The translations under genes and the position numbers were made by a program. Positions 38,657 through 46,483 of a DNA stretch of 64,000 nt are shown one piece after another. The stretch is from positions 1 to 64,000 of the forward strand of contig QXXF01000004.1 in assembly GCA_009911365.1 (NCBI GenBank), in the 5' to 3' direction. The notes under the pieces are model-generated. The model did not search any database. It was not told where the DNA came from and was given only the letters and a program-made list of their open reading frames with translations. The first letter of the stretch is position 1; each line of letters begins with the position of its first letter. The stretch is from Clostridiales bacterium. Lineage in GTDB: Bacteria > Bacillota > Clostridia > Peptostreptococcales > Anaerovoracaceae.

Positions 38657-39277
38657 ATGAAACGTTTGTTTTTTTATTTTGTGGGTTTGAATTTGATCGC
38701 AGTTGCGGTGGTATTGAATATCCGCTATGATTTTGGAGTAGCGGCCTTTAGTTCTGTCATGTATGCGATTTCGGAAATTTATCATATTTCTTTGGGAACA
38801 GCGTCCATCATTTGTTATTTGCTATTTGTTTTGGCGCAGTGCATTTTATCGAAAAAAATCACTGTGACATATCTACTGGAGATCCCGCTTTCTTTTGCTT
38901 TTGGACTTTTGACGGACCTCTATGACATGATCGTGCCAGCGATAGAATGTCCTATCTTTCTGCGGGCCCTATTATTCACATTAACCATGTTCGTAACTGC
39001 GATGGGTGTTTATCTGTGTGTGAAGACAGACGTTGTCCTGACTCCTACGGATGGCATCGTCAAGACTATATCAGAGGTGTTTTCCGTTGCCTTTTCAGCA
39101 GTCAAAAACACATTTGATATTTTACTGGTTATTAGCAGCGTTGTTCTGTGTCTTGCCAACCATACGCAACTGTATGGAATCGGAGTCGGAACCGTATTGT
39201 CCGCCTTGCTGCTGGGCAGGATCATCAAGATTTATGAACGATTCCTGCCCCTGAACATGATAGAAAAAAATGCTTGA
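38657..39277 (+). CDS. YitT/YczE-type integral membrane protein
   Basis: 206 residues with five to six hydrophobic helices. Motifs such as FGVAAFSSVMYAISEIYHISLG, KTDVVLTPTDGIVKTISEVF and GIGVGTVLSALLLGR fit the YczE/YyaS/YitT family (DUF6198-like) of small Gram-positive membrane proteins of unknown transport role. AGGAGG lies ahead of the ATG. It stands alone between the dead AraC gene and the convergent GC-rich unit. Confidence 0.75.
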   Translation: MKRLFFYFVGLNLIAVAVVLNIRYDFGVAAFSSVMYAISEIYHISLGTASIICYLLFVLAQCILSKKITVTYLLEIPLSFAFGLLTDLYDMIVPAIECPIFLRALLFTLTMFVTAMGVYLCVKTDVVLTPTDGIVKTISEVFSVAFSAVKNTFDILLVISSVVLCLANHTQLYGIGVGTVLSALLLGRIIKIYERFLPLNMIEKNA

Positions 39278-39344
39278 TCAGGCAAGTGGACTTTCCGAAG
39301 AAGAAAATTTCCCCAACCCTGTTCTAAAATCCTCGTTTGATATT

Positions 39345-40841
39345 TTATGCCCGCATATCCACCCCGCCGCCAATAGAGGTGAGGAAGTTTTGCCAGCGGG
39401 TGACATGTTTCTGATAAGTAGACTGCCTGGGTTTTGAGGTATCCACCAGGTTAAAGAATGGATTGTTCCACAGGTTTCCTTTATATTCCCCAGGGGAATT
39501 GTAAAACTCCTGTAAATAGTGTTTCATGCTGATGCCCCAGCGTGCGGCTCCGGGAGCTCTGGCGGCGGCCTGGGCGGTCAGTTTCTCCCCGGCGGAGACA
39601 CCGGCTTGGATTGCCTTGGCTCCATCGCCGCCGTTTTGATGGTAGGCGCTCATGACAGCATCGTAAACCCCCTGGAACACCGTACTGTCTACCGGGGCGT
39701 AGGTCCCTTTGGACTCACCGATAGCCCGGTGACTCTCCCGCTGAGCAAGGGCACGATCCAGAGCGGCAAGGGCGTTCTCATGTCCCTGGGCACGGCTACC
39801 CCGGAGCAGGGCGGCCATGCTGTCGCTCACCAAACCCGTGGAGATCATGGTTTCCGTCTTCATGTCCGCCATGGACAGGTTGAGGGCCAGCGTAAGCTCG
39901 TTCCGTCCGCAGGAGGACGCACTGTCAATCTCTGTCCGATAGTCCTCTGCGATTTTTCCAGCAGCGATCAGGTCCTGCACCGAGTATTGGGCCTCACTCT
40001 GCCCCGGCGTAGCCGCTGCTCGGAGTTGGGAGGCGATGTAGGCGTCGTGGTTCTTCAGCCATATGCTGTCAGGGCCGGTTTGCCCCACTGCCTCATGGAC
40101 CTGCTTCAAGACACCGCAGTAAGCCTCCTCTTTCTCTGCGAGAATGGAGGAAAGGCTGTCTCGAACTGCCTGGACATCGCTGTCAGACAGGCCTAGATTG
40201 TCCTGCAAAAGTTTCGTGTATCCGTCGATCATTCCAGCTTTTCCGGCCTGATAGACCTCCTCCAGCTTGGCCCGCTGGGAAGTCAACTCCTTGCCGCTGA
40301 AATTACGATCCAGCTTATCTAGTGCCGCCACATAGCGGGAAGCCATGTAGTTCAGCCCGTCCTCCAACTCCTCTGGAGTGGTAGCCTTGAAGGAATTCAG
40401 TTCCCGAGTCAGAACGCTGAAATCCACCTCTCCGTTCAAACCGTTTTGCCGCAGGTCTTGCATGTAGGCGTTGAGGACTTCCTCCTTCGTAGGGCCGCCG
40501 CCCTGGATACCTAGATCCCACCGGGCTTGGATGCGCCAGTTTTCCAGAAATTCCTTGGACTTCTCTGGGTCATCCAGGTCTTTCAAGTTGAAGGTTTGGG
40601 TCTCCTGCCTCCAGAGGGTGTCTGCCGCGTCCCAGATGGAGTAATTCTCACGGTAGCCTTGTCGGGCGGCTTCGTCAAAACTTTTCAGCGTCCTGATGCC
40701 GCTGATGTCCGTACCAGGGGTCACATTCTTGCCAGCGGAGCGCACCGCGGCGCTGGGGCCACAGCGAAACCCCGCCTGAGGCGCACCGGTTGTGATTTGA
40801 TTTGTGAAGTTAGGAATGTTCGCCCAGTTTGTAATATTCAT
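39345..40841 (-). CDS. Unknown 498-residue protein, GC-rich accessory gene
   Basis: I do not recognise a family. 498 residues from the ATG at 40841, with GGGAGA 7 bp upstream. It is largely alpha-helical and acidic-basic mixed, with no signal peptide and no membrane helix. The N-terminus is polar and Asn-rich (NITNWANIPNFTNQ); helices around 120-260 are rich in E, K and L; a WGISMKHYLQEFYNSP segment lies near the C-terminus. Base composition is visibly more GC-rich than both flanks, a sign of transfer. It starts 15 bp after the 145-residue unknown gene, so the two form an operon and may act as partners. Confidence 0.7.
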   Translation of the reverse strand: MNITNWANIPNFTNQITTGAPQAGFRCGPSAAVRSAGKNVTPGTDISGIRTLKSFDEAARQGYRENYSIWDAADTLWRQETQTFNLKDLDDPEKSKEFLENWRIQARWDLGIQGGGPTKEEVLNAYMQDLRQNGLNGEVDFSVLTRELNSFKATTPEELEDGLNYMASRYVAALDKLDRNFSGKELTSQRAKLEEVYQAGKAGMIDGYTKLLQDNLGLSDSDVQAVRDSLSSILAEKEEAYCGVLKQVHEAVGQTGPDSIWLKNHDAYIASQLRAAATPGQSEAQYSVQDLIAAGKIAEDYRTEIDSASSCGRNELTLALNLSMADMKTETMISTGLVSDSMAALLRGSRAQGHENALAALDRALAQRESHRAIGESKGTYAPVDSTVFQGVYDAVMSAYHQNGGDGAKAIQAGVSAGEKLTAQAAARAPGAARWGISMKHYLQEFYNSPGEYKGNLWNNPFFNLVDTSKPRQSTYQKHVTRWQNFLTSIGGGVDMRA

Positions 40842-40856
40842 AACCAATTCTCCCTT

Positions 40857-41294
40857 TTATATTATGGTATCGATACCCTGCCGATACCCGTCCAAAATGC
40901 TAGTGTCAAAGGGTTTTCCCCAATCCCAGTTTGGGTCCTGCTGATGGACAAACTCGCCCAGCCGAGTGGCCTCGCTATGGAAGATCTCATTCAGCGTCCA
41001 TGACGCGCTCAACCGTTTTTCTGGAGCCAGGGACATGGTATAGTCCCGGATAACCTTGCTGATGTCCTCGCCATCGCTGACCCCATAGCTGTTCTTCATG
41101 TGGTCGAAAGCAATCTGCTTGACCTGCTGTGCCACGTCCTCATCCACGGGAACGATTTTCCGATAATCGCCCGCGTTATTCAAACTCATGCCAGGTGTGC
41201 CATAGGGATTGACATGGTGCTTACCCTGGGATCTTTGAGAAATCTCGCCAATCCGTTGCTGCTGCTGATTTTGTACCATCTGCGTGATTGTCAT
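40857..41294 (-). CDS. Unknown 145-residue protein, partner of the 498-residue gene
   Basis: Not recognised. 145 residues from the ATG at 41294, chosen because GGAGG lies 7 bp upstream; the longer frame to 41336 lacks a site. The N-terminus is Gln-rich (MVQNQQQQRIGEISQR), then HVNPYGTPGMSLN, then a helical domain (VAQQVKQIAFDHMKNSYG, DISKVIRDYTMSLAPEKR, TLNEIFHSEATRLGEFV). No secretion signal or membrane helix. Base composition is GC-rich like the next gene. Upstream lie XRE and ribbon-helix-helix regulators in the same direction, which may control the pair. Confidence 0.7.
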   Translation of the reverse strand: MTITQMVQNQQQQRIGEISQRSQGKHHVNPYGTPGMSLNNAGDYRKIVPVDEDVAQQVKQIAFDHMKNSYGVSDGEDISKVIRDYTMSLAPEKRLSASWTLNEIFHSEATRLGEFVHQQDPNWDWGKPFDTSILDGYRQGIDTII

Positions 41295-41379
41295 AGAATA
41301 ACCTCCTATCCACCTACTGCTAATATCGAAAAACATGGTGCTTACTGGTTTCTTTAGTGGAAATTATAACCTTTATTTA

Positions 41380-41664
41380 TTACATCGGCATTTTACGGCA
41401 GAAGTTAAGCGTTTCGATGAAACCGCAAATGGCAAGCAATTCGGGTGTGGACACACTTTGCTGAAGCTTGGCTTCTCTATAGGCCTTTTCAAATTTAGCC
41501 ACATGCTTCTTTATTAAGACTTCCGATTTACGATTGGCAGAGCGTGCGTTGTAGTCTGCGATATAATGGAATCTTTGTAGGAATTCAGAATCGATTCTTA
41601 AAGTGAATCTAGCACTATCATTAGACAGGGTGATGATCCTTTTCAACAATGAACAACTCGTCAA
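41380..41664 (-). CDS. Ribbon-helix-helix (Arc-like) regulator
   Basis: 94 residues at most. The core ARFTLRIDSEFLQRFHYIADYN, RKSEVLIKKHVAKFEKAY has the beta strand followed by two helices of Arc/MetJ-type DNA-binding proteins. The annotated ATG (41664) lies within the end of the XRE gene; a TTG or CTG 6-12 codons later would shorten the overlap, so the start is uncertain. It is directly behind the XRE gene and 85 bp ahead of the unknown GC-rich pair. Confidence 0.65.
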   Translation of the reverse strand: MTSCSLLKRIITLSNDSARFTLRIDSEFLQRFHYIADYNARSANRKSEVLIKKHVAKFEKAYREAKLQQSVSTPELLAICGFIETLNFCRKMPM

Positions 41665-41836
41665 TAGAGCAATCGAACAAGTTGAGTAGTTTGTCTATAG
41701 TCGCAAAATGGATCGCGCTAGTTTCGTGGTTGATCATTTTGTTTATAACATCATAATTGGAATCCAGCTTTTTCACAAGCCAATACTTGCTTTTTCCACT
41801 TTTTTCTAACAGTTCTTCTAAATTCAAATGTACCAT
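41621..41836 (-). CDS. Small XRE-type helix-turn-helix regulator
   Basis: 71 residues: LNLEELLEKSGKSKYWLVKKL, NYDVINKMINHETSAI, ATIDKLLNLFDCSIDEL, a five-helix XRE/Cro fold of the YozG type. AAAGGAGGGAG lies ahead of the ATG at 41836 and a TATAAT-like box lies further upstream on the minus strand. It overlaps the next ribbon-helix-helix gene by about 44 bp. Pairs like this often repress their own operon. Confidence 0.75.
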   Translation of the reverse strand: MVHLNLEELLEKSGKSKYWLVKKLDSNYDVINKMINHETSAIHFATIDKLLNLFDCSIDELFIVEKDHHPV

Positions 41837-42030
41837 TCTGCTCCCTCCTTTTGAGCATTATATACAAACAGGGAAATAAATATAAGGCGATAACATTTAA
41901 GGTAAAATAAGCTATCTTAAAAGATATTACTGTATACGTTGACTTTATTTTGCGAGTAGTATATTATTTTATAACTAATCAATATGGATGCGTAAAGGGC
42001 ATGTAAAGTGCGATTGAAGGGAGAATGGTA

Positions 42031-42390
42031 ATGGCAGAATTGTATGAGATGATTAAACTGTTGGACGATGCTAAAGAGCGTGACGTTGTGTCCGAACTGA
42101 TCGATTGTTTGTTGGAGTTGGGGAAATATAAAAAGATGGAGGCGGCTTTGGACCAGGCACAGAGCCTGGGCGACAAGCGATGGAGAATTGTGGGAAAAGA
42201 CGAGACTCCAGAGGAGTTAGCATTGTTATACATTACGGTGATCAAAACGGACTGCGATGAAAGAACCGTGGTCGAGGGGTACATGGAGGATGGTAAATGG
42301 TTTCATGCGGAAGGAAACAGCTTGATGGGCCGTGGATTAAAACCTGTCGCCTGGCTGCCAAAGGATGTGCCAGAACCGTATGGGGGATAA
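42031..42390 (+). CDS. Small protein with DUF551-like C-terminus
   Basis: 119 residues from the ATG at 42031, with GAAGGGAG 7 bp upstream; the ATG at 42025 is too close to that box. The first 50 residues are helical (LYEMIKLLDDAKERDVVSEL). The C-terminus (ELALLYITVIKTD, GYMEDGKWFH, KPVAWLPKDVPEP) follows the DUF551 pattern of small phage-associated proteins. Function unknown. It lies alone between the XRE operon and the decayed ATPase. Confidence 0.55.
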   Translation: MAELYEMIKLLDDAKERDVVSELIDCLLELGKYKKMEAALDQAQSLGDKRWRIVGKDETPEELALLYITVIKTDCDERTVVEGYMEDGKWFHAEGNSLMGRGLKPVAWLPKDVPEPYGG

Positions 42391-42575
42391 AAGCAGCAAT
42401 AGAGCATTTTTGATTTTTTTGTATATGAGATTAAAATATTATTCATAACGCTATTATAATCTCTGAAATACGCACCAATGGCAACGCAAAATTAGATATG
42501 AATAAAATTGCTAAAGTCGTCTATATTTAATTTAAAATGCATGTTATACTTTTTTCAGGAAAGTGGGGCGATAAA

Positions 42576-43438
42576 ATGGATCTAAAAAGAATCAGTTTTG
42601 GCAATTTCAAATTACTGTACGATGTTTCATTTGAGCCAGGAAAAGTCAATGTTTTTTATTGGTGCCAATGGTTCAGGGAAATCAACGATTTTGGAAGCTA
42701 TAGAGTTGCTGAGCGCAGCGATGATTGACAGGGTCGATGCCAATAGCTTGCAGAGAAAAGGCGTTCGCTTAAGTGTGCCTGAACTTTACAAATCAAGATT
42801 CAAGGATGGAAAGAGAGGAAAGCCAACCATAGATTTGTACCTGGAATGGGAAGATGAGGAAGATCTTTTCAAATATGACGTGCATTTAATAACACTGGAG
42901 AAAACAGACTATTGGAAGTACCATTCAGAATCCGTTTCTCAGAATGGAGATAGAGTATGGGGCGAAACAATGCGTCCCAAGTACAGAACAACAATTACGT
43001 AGGATTTTTTTGATCGATGATAATCAGGAATTGATAAAGGCCAGGGACATTGCGAAGTTTTTTTCAAATTATGGGATTTATCAGCTGAATACGCCTACGC
43101 TGCGGGGAATCGTGCCAGATCCTAATCAGGTAACGCCGATTGGATTGAATGGCGACAGGCTGGCTGAATCCCAGGTTAGCAAGGAAAATCACCCAGGTTT
43201 TTTGTGAACAGGTTCTAGAAAATCAGAGACATGTGTTTTAACGACTCATAATCCACTGGTTCTAGATGGATTAGACCTGAGCAATGATGACATTCGACTA
43301 TTTTCTGTAGATAGAGATAAAAACGGATATACTCAGATCAAGCGGATTTTAGCCTCACAAGAGCTGCTCGAGGAGGGCCAGGCGTTATCAAGGCTTTGGA
43401 TTAACGGAAGGTTGGGAGGCGTACCGGAACTGATATGA
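42576..43438 (+). pseudogene. AAA_21-type ATPase of a defence pair, several lesions
   Basis: Starts at ATG 42576 (LKRISFGNFKLLYDVSFEPG). One extra T in the T-run at 42651-42656 breaks the frame just before the Walker A motif, which is intact in the next frame (GANGSGKSTILEA). A further break near 42990 removes the middle of the protein. Later frames give FFSNYGIYQLNTPTLRGIVP, GLNGDRLAES and TTHNPLVLDGLDL (switch region) up to the stop at 43436-43438. This is the order of AAA_21/OLD-like ATPases. Its stop overlaps the start of the TOPRIM-like gene as ATGA. The loss of the middle region argues for genuine decay. Confidence 0.75.
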
Positions 43439-43997
43439 AAAATATAGGAATTATCTGTGAGGGCCCAACGGATTTTGTATTGTTAAAAAGAATCATTGAT
43501 AGAATAAATCAGGAGGAGAATCAGTATTTGCAATTGCAGCCGGAAGATGATTTGATGGGGCAATATGGAAACGGATGGAAGGGTGTTTGGAAATGGTGTC
43601 TGGATCATGCGGGAAGATAAAGAAGAATGAATGCCCTATCACATTGCCGTGCCAAGATCATGAGGAAGGAGCCAGAGGCAATTGGAAGCATTTATCCGCA
43701 CTTATAGCAGATATATTTGGAGGTGAAAAAGACTGCGTCCGCATGGCGATTCCTTGCGATAGTATAGAGGCCTGGGTCGTGGCCGCATATGACGAAAATC
43801 CGGATGCTGAGATGCTAGAGGATCCTTGGCAGAGCATCATTTCAAAAGGAAAAGGCTATCAAGGCATTCGCATACCAGGACATAAAAAACGACTGGTGAT
43901 TCATCGACAGTTCGCAGAAAGCGTATGTGAAAACTGGGATGTGGTCAAAGACATATGCGCTAGTGCTGCCTGGTTTGAAGATGCCTTGAACGCATAG
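43435..43997 (+). pseudogene. TOPRIM-like (DUF4276-type) partner, single frameshift
   Basis: The first frame (43435-43620) opens with KNIGIICEGPTDFVLLKRII, the EGPTD glutamate of TOPRIM-like nucleases. The second gives ITLPCQDHEEGARGNWKHLS, MAIPCDSIEAWVVAAYD and a helical end at 43997. Adding one G in the GGG run at 43610-43612 joins them (DHAGKIKKNECP). Full length would be about 187 residues. Coupled ATPase plus TOPRIM-like proteins are a known layout of anti-phage modules of the OLD/PARIS sort; this one is close in layout only. One base decides whether it is intact, but its ATPase partner is badly damaged. Confidence 0.65.
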
Positions 43998-44072
43998 AAC
44001 ACAGTGGTGGTCCAAAGGGCAGCACTATTATGAAGAGTTATCTTGAGAAAGCATGAAGGGGGACATTTTTCA

Positions 44073-44636
44073 ATGGAATGGAAAGACGGAAAAACAAGAT
44101 GTAAATGGGCTAACCCCAACAACGACCTTTATGTGCGCTACCACGATGAAGAGTGGGGCGTTCCTGTCCATGATGACCGCAAACTATTTGAAATACTGAT
44201 CCTAGAGTGCTTTCAGGCAGGGCTGTCGTGGGAATGCGTGCTCAACAAGCGGGAAGCCTTTCGGCAGGCCTTTGATCGATTTGACTTGGATAAGGTCTGC
44301 GCATATGGGGAGGAAAAGCTGGAAGAACTGCGGGAAAATAAGGGGATCATCCGCAACCGCTTGAAGATCAAGGCCGCAGTTGGTAATGCCCGTGTGTTTG
44401 GGGAGATACAAAAGGAATACGGCAGCTTTTCCGATTATCTCTGGCACTGGACAGAAAACAAAGTCATTTACGAAAAAGACCTGGTCAGTTCTCCGCTGTC
44501 CGATGCCATATCTAAGGATCTTAAGAAAAGGGGAATGAAATTTGTTGGGACAGTCATCATTTATTCCTATCTGCAGGCGGTAGGCGTGATTTACTCCCAT
44601 GAAGAGGGATGTTTTTTGGAATATCGGCAAGCATGA
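44073..44636 (+). CDS. tag: DNA-3-methyladenine glycosylase I
   Basis: 187 residues from the ATG at 44073, behind GAAGGGGG; the longer frame to 44043 lacks a site. The zinc snap C10, H24, H176 and C180 (RCKW, RYHDEEWG, YSHEEGCF) and the family core LECFQAGLSWECVLNKREAFR and NRLKIKAAVGNA are all present. Tag removes 3-methyladenine from alkylated DNA as the first step of base excision repair. It acts in the cytosol and stands alone. Confidence 0.93.
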   Translation: MEWKDGKTRCKWANPNNDLYVRYHDEEWGVPVHDDRKLFEILILECFQAGLSWECVLNKREAFRQAFDRFDLDKVCAYGEEKLEELRENKGIIRNRLKIKAAVGNARVFGEIQKEYGSFSDYLWHWTENKVIYEKDLVSSPLSDAISKDLKKRGMKFVGTVIIYSYLQAVGVIYSHEEGCFLEYRQA

Positions 44637-44770
44637 TGCTTTAGAAAAGAGAGAGCATTAAATAAAATCTGCTAATTCGCATTCTCGCAAAGTGCGTCCC
44701 CTTTGAAATTAGGCTGAACAAGCCAGTGGATTCAAATGAAATAAAAGTTATGTAAATTGAATGCTATTGC

Positions 44771-44799
44771 TTTCTAAATGATTCGGCTTTGGATATAAT
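44771..44799 (+). promoter_or_regulatory. Promoter of the toxin-antitoxin operon
   Basis: -10 TATAAT (44794-44799) with a weak -35 TTTCTA (44771-44776) at 17 bp. GGGAAGGAG follows at 44809-44817 before the ATG at 44827. Confidence 0.45.
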
Positions 44800-44826
44800 A
44801 AAGGAAAAGGGAAGGAGTTAGTTGGC

Positions 44827-45123
44827 ATGAAAACTATCAGTATTAGATTGGAAGATACAATATACGAAGAATTAAATGAAATGCTTAATGCCATGGGACA
44901 GACGAAACAGACATTTTATGAGTCTTTTACTAGAACCGCACTAAGGGAAAGAAGCATACCTTTTATTATTTCTGCGCCAGCGAAAGCAGAAAGTACGGGT
45001 AAAAATGATAAATTGGCGGCATTTGCAAGGCTGGAAGCATCCAGAAAATCATTCTCCGAATCAATAGAATATGATGTGGAAAGGGAGGAGGCTATGAATG
45101 AAAAATATGGTAGTCTTGATTGA
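44827..45123 (+). CDS. RelB/DinJ-family antitoxin
   Basis: 98 residues. A ribbon-helix-helix N-terminus (TISIRLEDTIYEELNEML, AMGQTKQTFYESFTRTALRE) and a disordered, charged C-terminus (KSFSESIEYDVEREEAMNE) that would wrap the toxin. GGGAAGGAG precedes the ATG. Its end overlaps the PIN gene by 26 bp. It should repress its own promoter and neutralise the nuclease. Confidence 0.8.
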   Translation: MKTISIRLEDTIYEELNEMLNAMGQTKQTFYESFTRTALRERSIPFIISAPAKAESTGKNDKLAAFARLEASRKSFSESIEYDVEREEAMNEKYGSLD

Positions 45124-45520
45124 TACCAACATCTTGCTGAATTATATCACCAGCAGAGGAGACAAATATCTGAATGAATCTATTAAGATTGTTGAATTGT
45201 GCGCTTTAGGAAAGCTCAATGGGTATATAGCTTTTCATACCCTTTCTACCTTGTGGTATGTACTACGGAAGAAGAGTGACAAAGAGAGAAGAGATAATTT
45301 GAGAGATATTTGCACGATTTTTTCGGTTGCGTCTGCACCACAGACAGAAATAATGGATGCGATAGAAAAAGATTCTTTTGCAGATTTTGAAGATTGCTTG
45401 CAGGATAAATGTGCCAAGGAGGTGGGTGCGGATTATATCATTACTGTAAATGAGAAAGATTTCGCTGATTCGGAGATTAATGCGATTAATCCGAGTGAAT
45501 TCCTGGGAAAGATAAAATAA
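45098..45520 (+). CDS. PIN-domain toxin (VapC-like RNase)
   Basis: 140 residues, or 137 from the internal ATG at 45107. PIN acidic residues are visible in VVLIDTNILLNYI, DSFADFEDCLQ and VGADYIITVNEKDF, which bind the metal for RNA cleavage. AGGGAGGAGG lies upstream inside the antitoxin gene. The usual PIN partner families are VapB or AbrB types; a RelB/DinJ-type antitoxin with a PIN toxin is a mixed pair seen in Clostridia. Confidence 0.85.
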   Translation: MKNMVVLIDTNILLNYITSRGDKYLNESIKIVELCALGKLNGYIAFHTLSTLWYVLRKKSDKERRDNLRDICTIFSVASAPQTEIMDAIEKDSFADFEDCLQDKCAKEVGADYIITVNEKDFADSEINAINPSEFLGKIK

Positions 45521-45607
45521 AAGAACGATTTATTTCTACAAAGGTCTGCTTTTTCAAACTATAAAACTCCCTCATCAAAAATTTCCAAAATCCAATTTCA
45601 AACCCAC

Positions 45608-45636
45608 GTATAAAAAAATCCACCTTGGTGAACACT
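45608..45636 (+). promoter_or_regulatory. Candidate forespore (sigma-F/G type) promoter of spoIIR
   Basis: -35 GTATA (45608-45612), 14-bp spacer, -10 GGTGAACACT (45627-45636), close to the sigma-F consensus with one mismatch. spoIIR is known to be transcribed by sigma-F in the forespore. The ribosome site AAGGAGG follows. Confidence 0.45.
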
Positions 45637-45660
45637 TAACATACAAGGAGGATTTTTATC

Positions 45661-46236
45661 ATGAAAAAAACAGATATTAAGGAAAAATGCATACTCAGTT
45701 TGATTTTAGTCATCGTCATGGGGTTCGTTCTCTTTTATACATATGCGGACGAGCCTGAAAACCAGTACACTGGAATCATCCGGCTCCATGTCATTGCCAA
45801 CAGCGACAGCGCCGAAGACCAGAACCTAAAGCTGAAAGTGCGGGACGAAATCATCAAAGAGGTGGGAAGCCTGGAAAACAGCGAAAACATCGGGGAATCC
45901 CGGGATTACCTGAAAAATCATTTGCATGATATGGAAGAAACAGCGGAACGGGTCATTGAGCAAAATGGCAAGACCTACACGGCAAAAGCAGATTTGGGGA
46001 TACGCTGGATCCCGGCTAAAACTTACGGTGATATGTATTTCCCCGCTGGAAATTACGAGGCTCTCAATGTCACCTTGGGAGAAGGGGAAGGCCAAAACTG
46101 GTGGTGCGTGCTGTTCCCGCCGCTGTGCCTGATCGAAGAGGATGAAGAAGCCATGGAAGCAGCCGGCCTCGGAGAAGAACAGCAAATACAAGTGAAATCA
46201 AAGCTAATGGAGATTTTAAAGAAAGACAACCATTAG
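45661..46236 (+). CDS. spoIIR: Stage II sporulation protein R
   Basis: 191 residues. An N-terminal membrane segment or signal (about residues 12-29) leads to the SpoIIR domain: GIIRLHVIANSDSAEDQNLKLKVRDEI, then ADLGIRWIPAKTYGDMYFPAGNYEALNVTLGEGEGQNWWCVLFPPLC split over residues 105-155. SpoIIR is made in the forespore, secreted across the septum and triggers SpoIIGA to activate sigma-E in the mother cell. AAGGAGG lies ahead of the ATG. Stand-alone gene with its own promoter and terminator. Confidence 0.93.
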   Translation: MKKTDIKEKCILSLILVIVMGFVLFYTYADEPENQYTGIIRLHVIANSDSAEDQNLKLKVRDEIIKEVGSLENSENIGESRDYLKNHLHDMEETAERVIEQNGKTYTAKADLGIRWIPAKTYGDMYFPAGNYEALNVTLGEGEGQNWWCVLFPPLCLIEEDEEAMEAAGLGEEQQIQVKSKLMEILKKDNH

Positions 46237-46240
46237 GAGA

Positions 46241-46277
46241 AAAGCAGGTCGAAAAAAGCAAGAAGGGCCTGCTTTTT
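46241..46277 (+). terminator. Terminator of spoIIR
   Basis: AAAGCAGG (46241-46248) and CCTGCTTT (46268-46275) pair as an 8-bp stem before TTTT, right after the spoIIR stop. Confidence 0.75.
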
Positions 46278-46483
46278 TGCTGAGCAAAGTAAAAGCTATG
46301 AGTGCGTCTGATGCGCCCCATGCCTTGAGTCAGCATTGTAATGTTGGAAAAACGGGCAAAATAACTATCAATTGTATTGGAAAAGAGGAGAAAATATCGT
46401 AAAATAAGTTGTATAATCGGACAAATCCTGGCATACTATAACATGTAAATAACAAATAGAGTTCACGAAATGGGAGAATTCCA

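Noticed and set aside
45541-45660. Possible riboswitch or leader RNA upstream of spoIIR
   Set aside because: Only a likely sigma-F promoter and ribosome site are visible; no conserved aptamer-like structure could be recognised.
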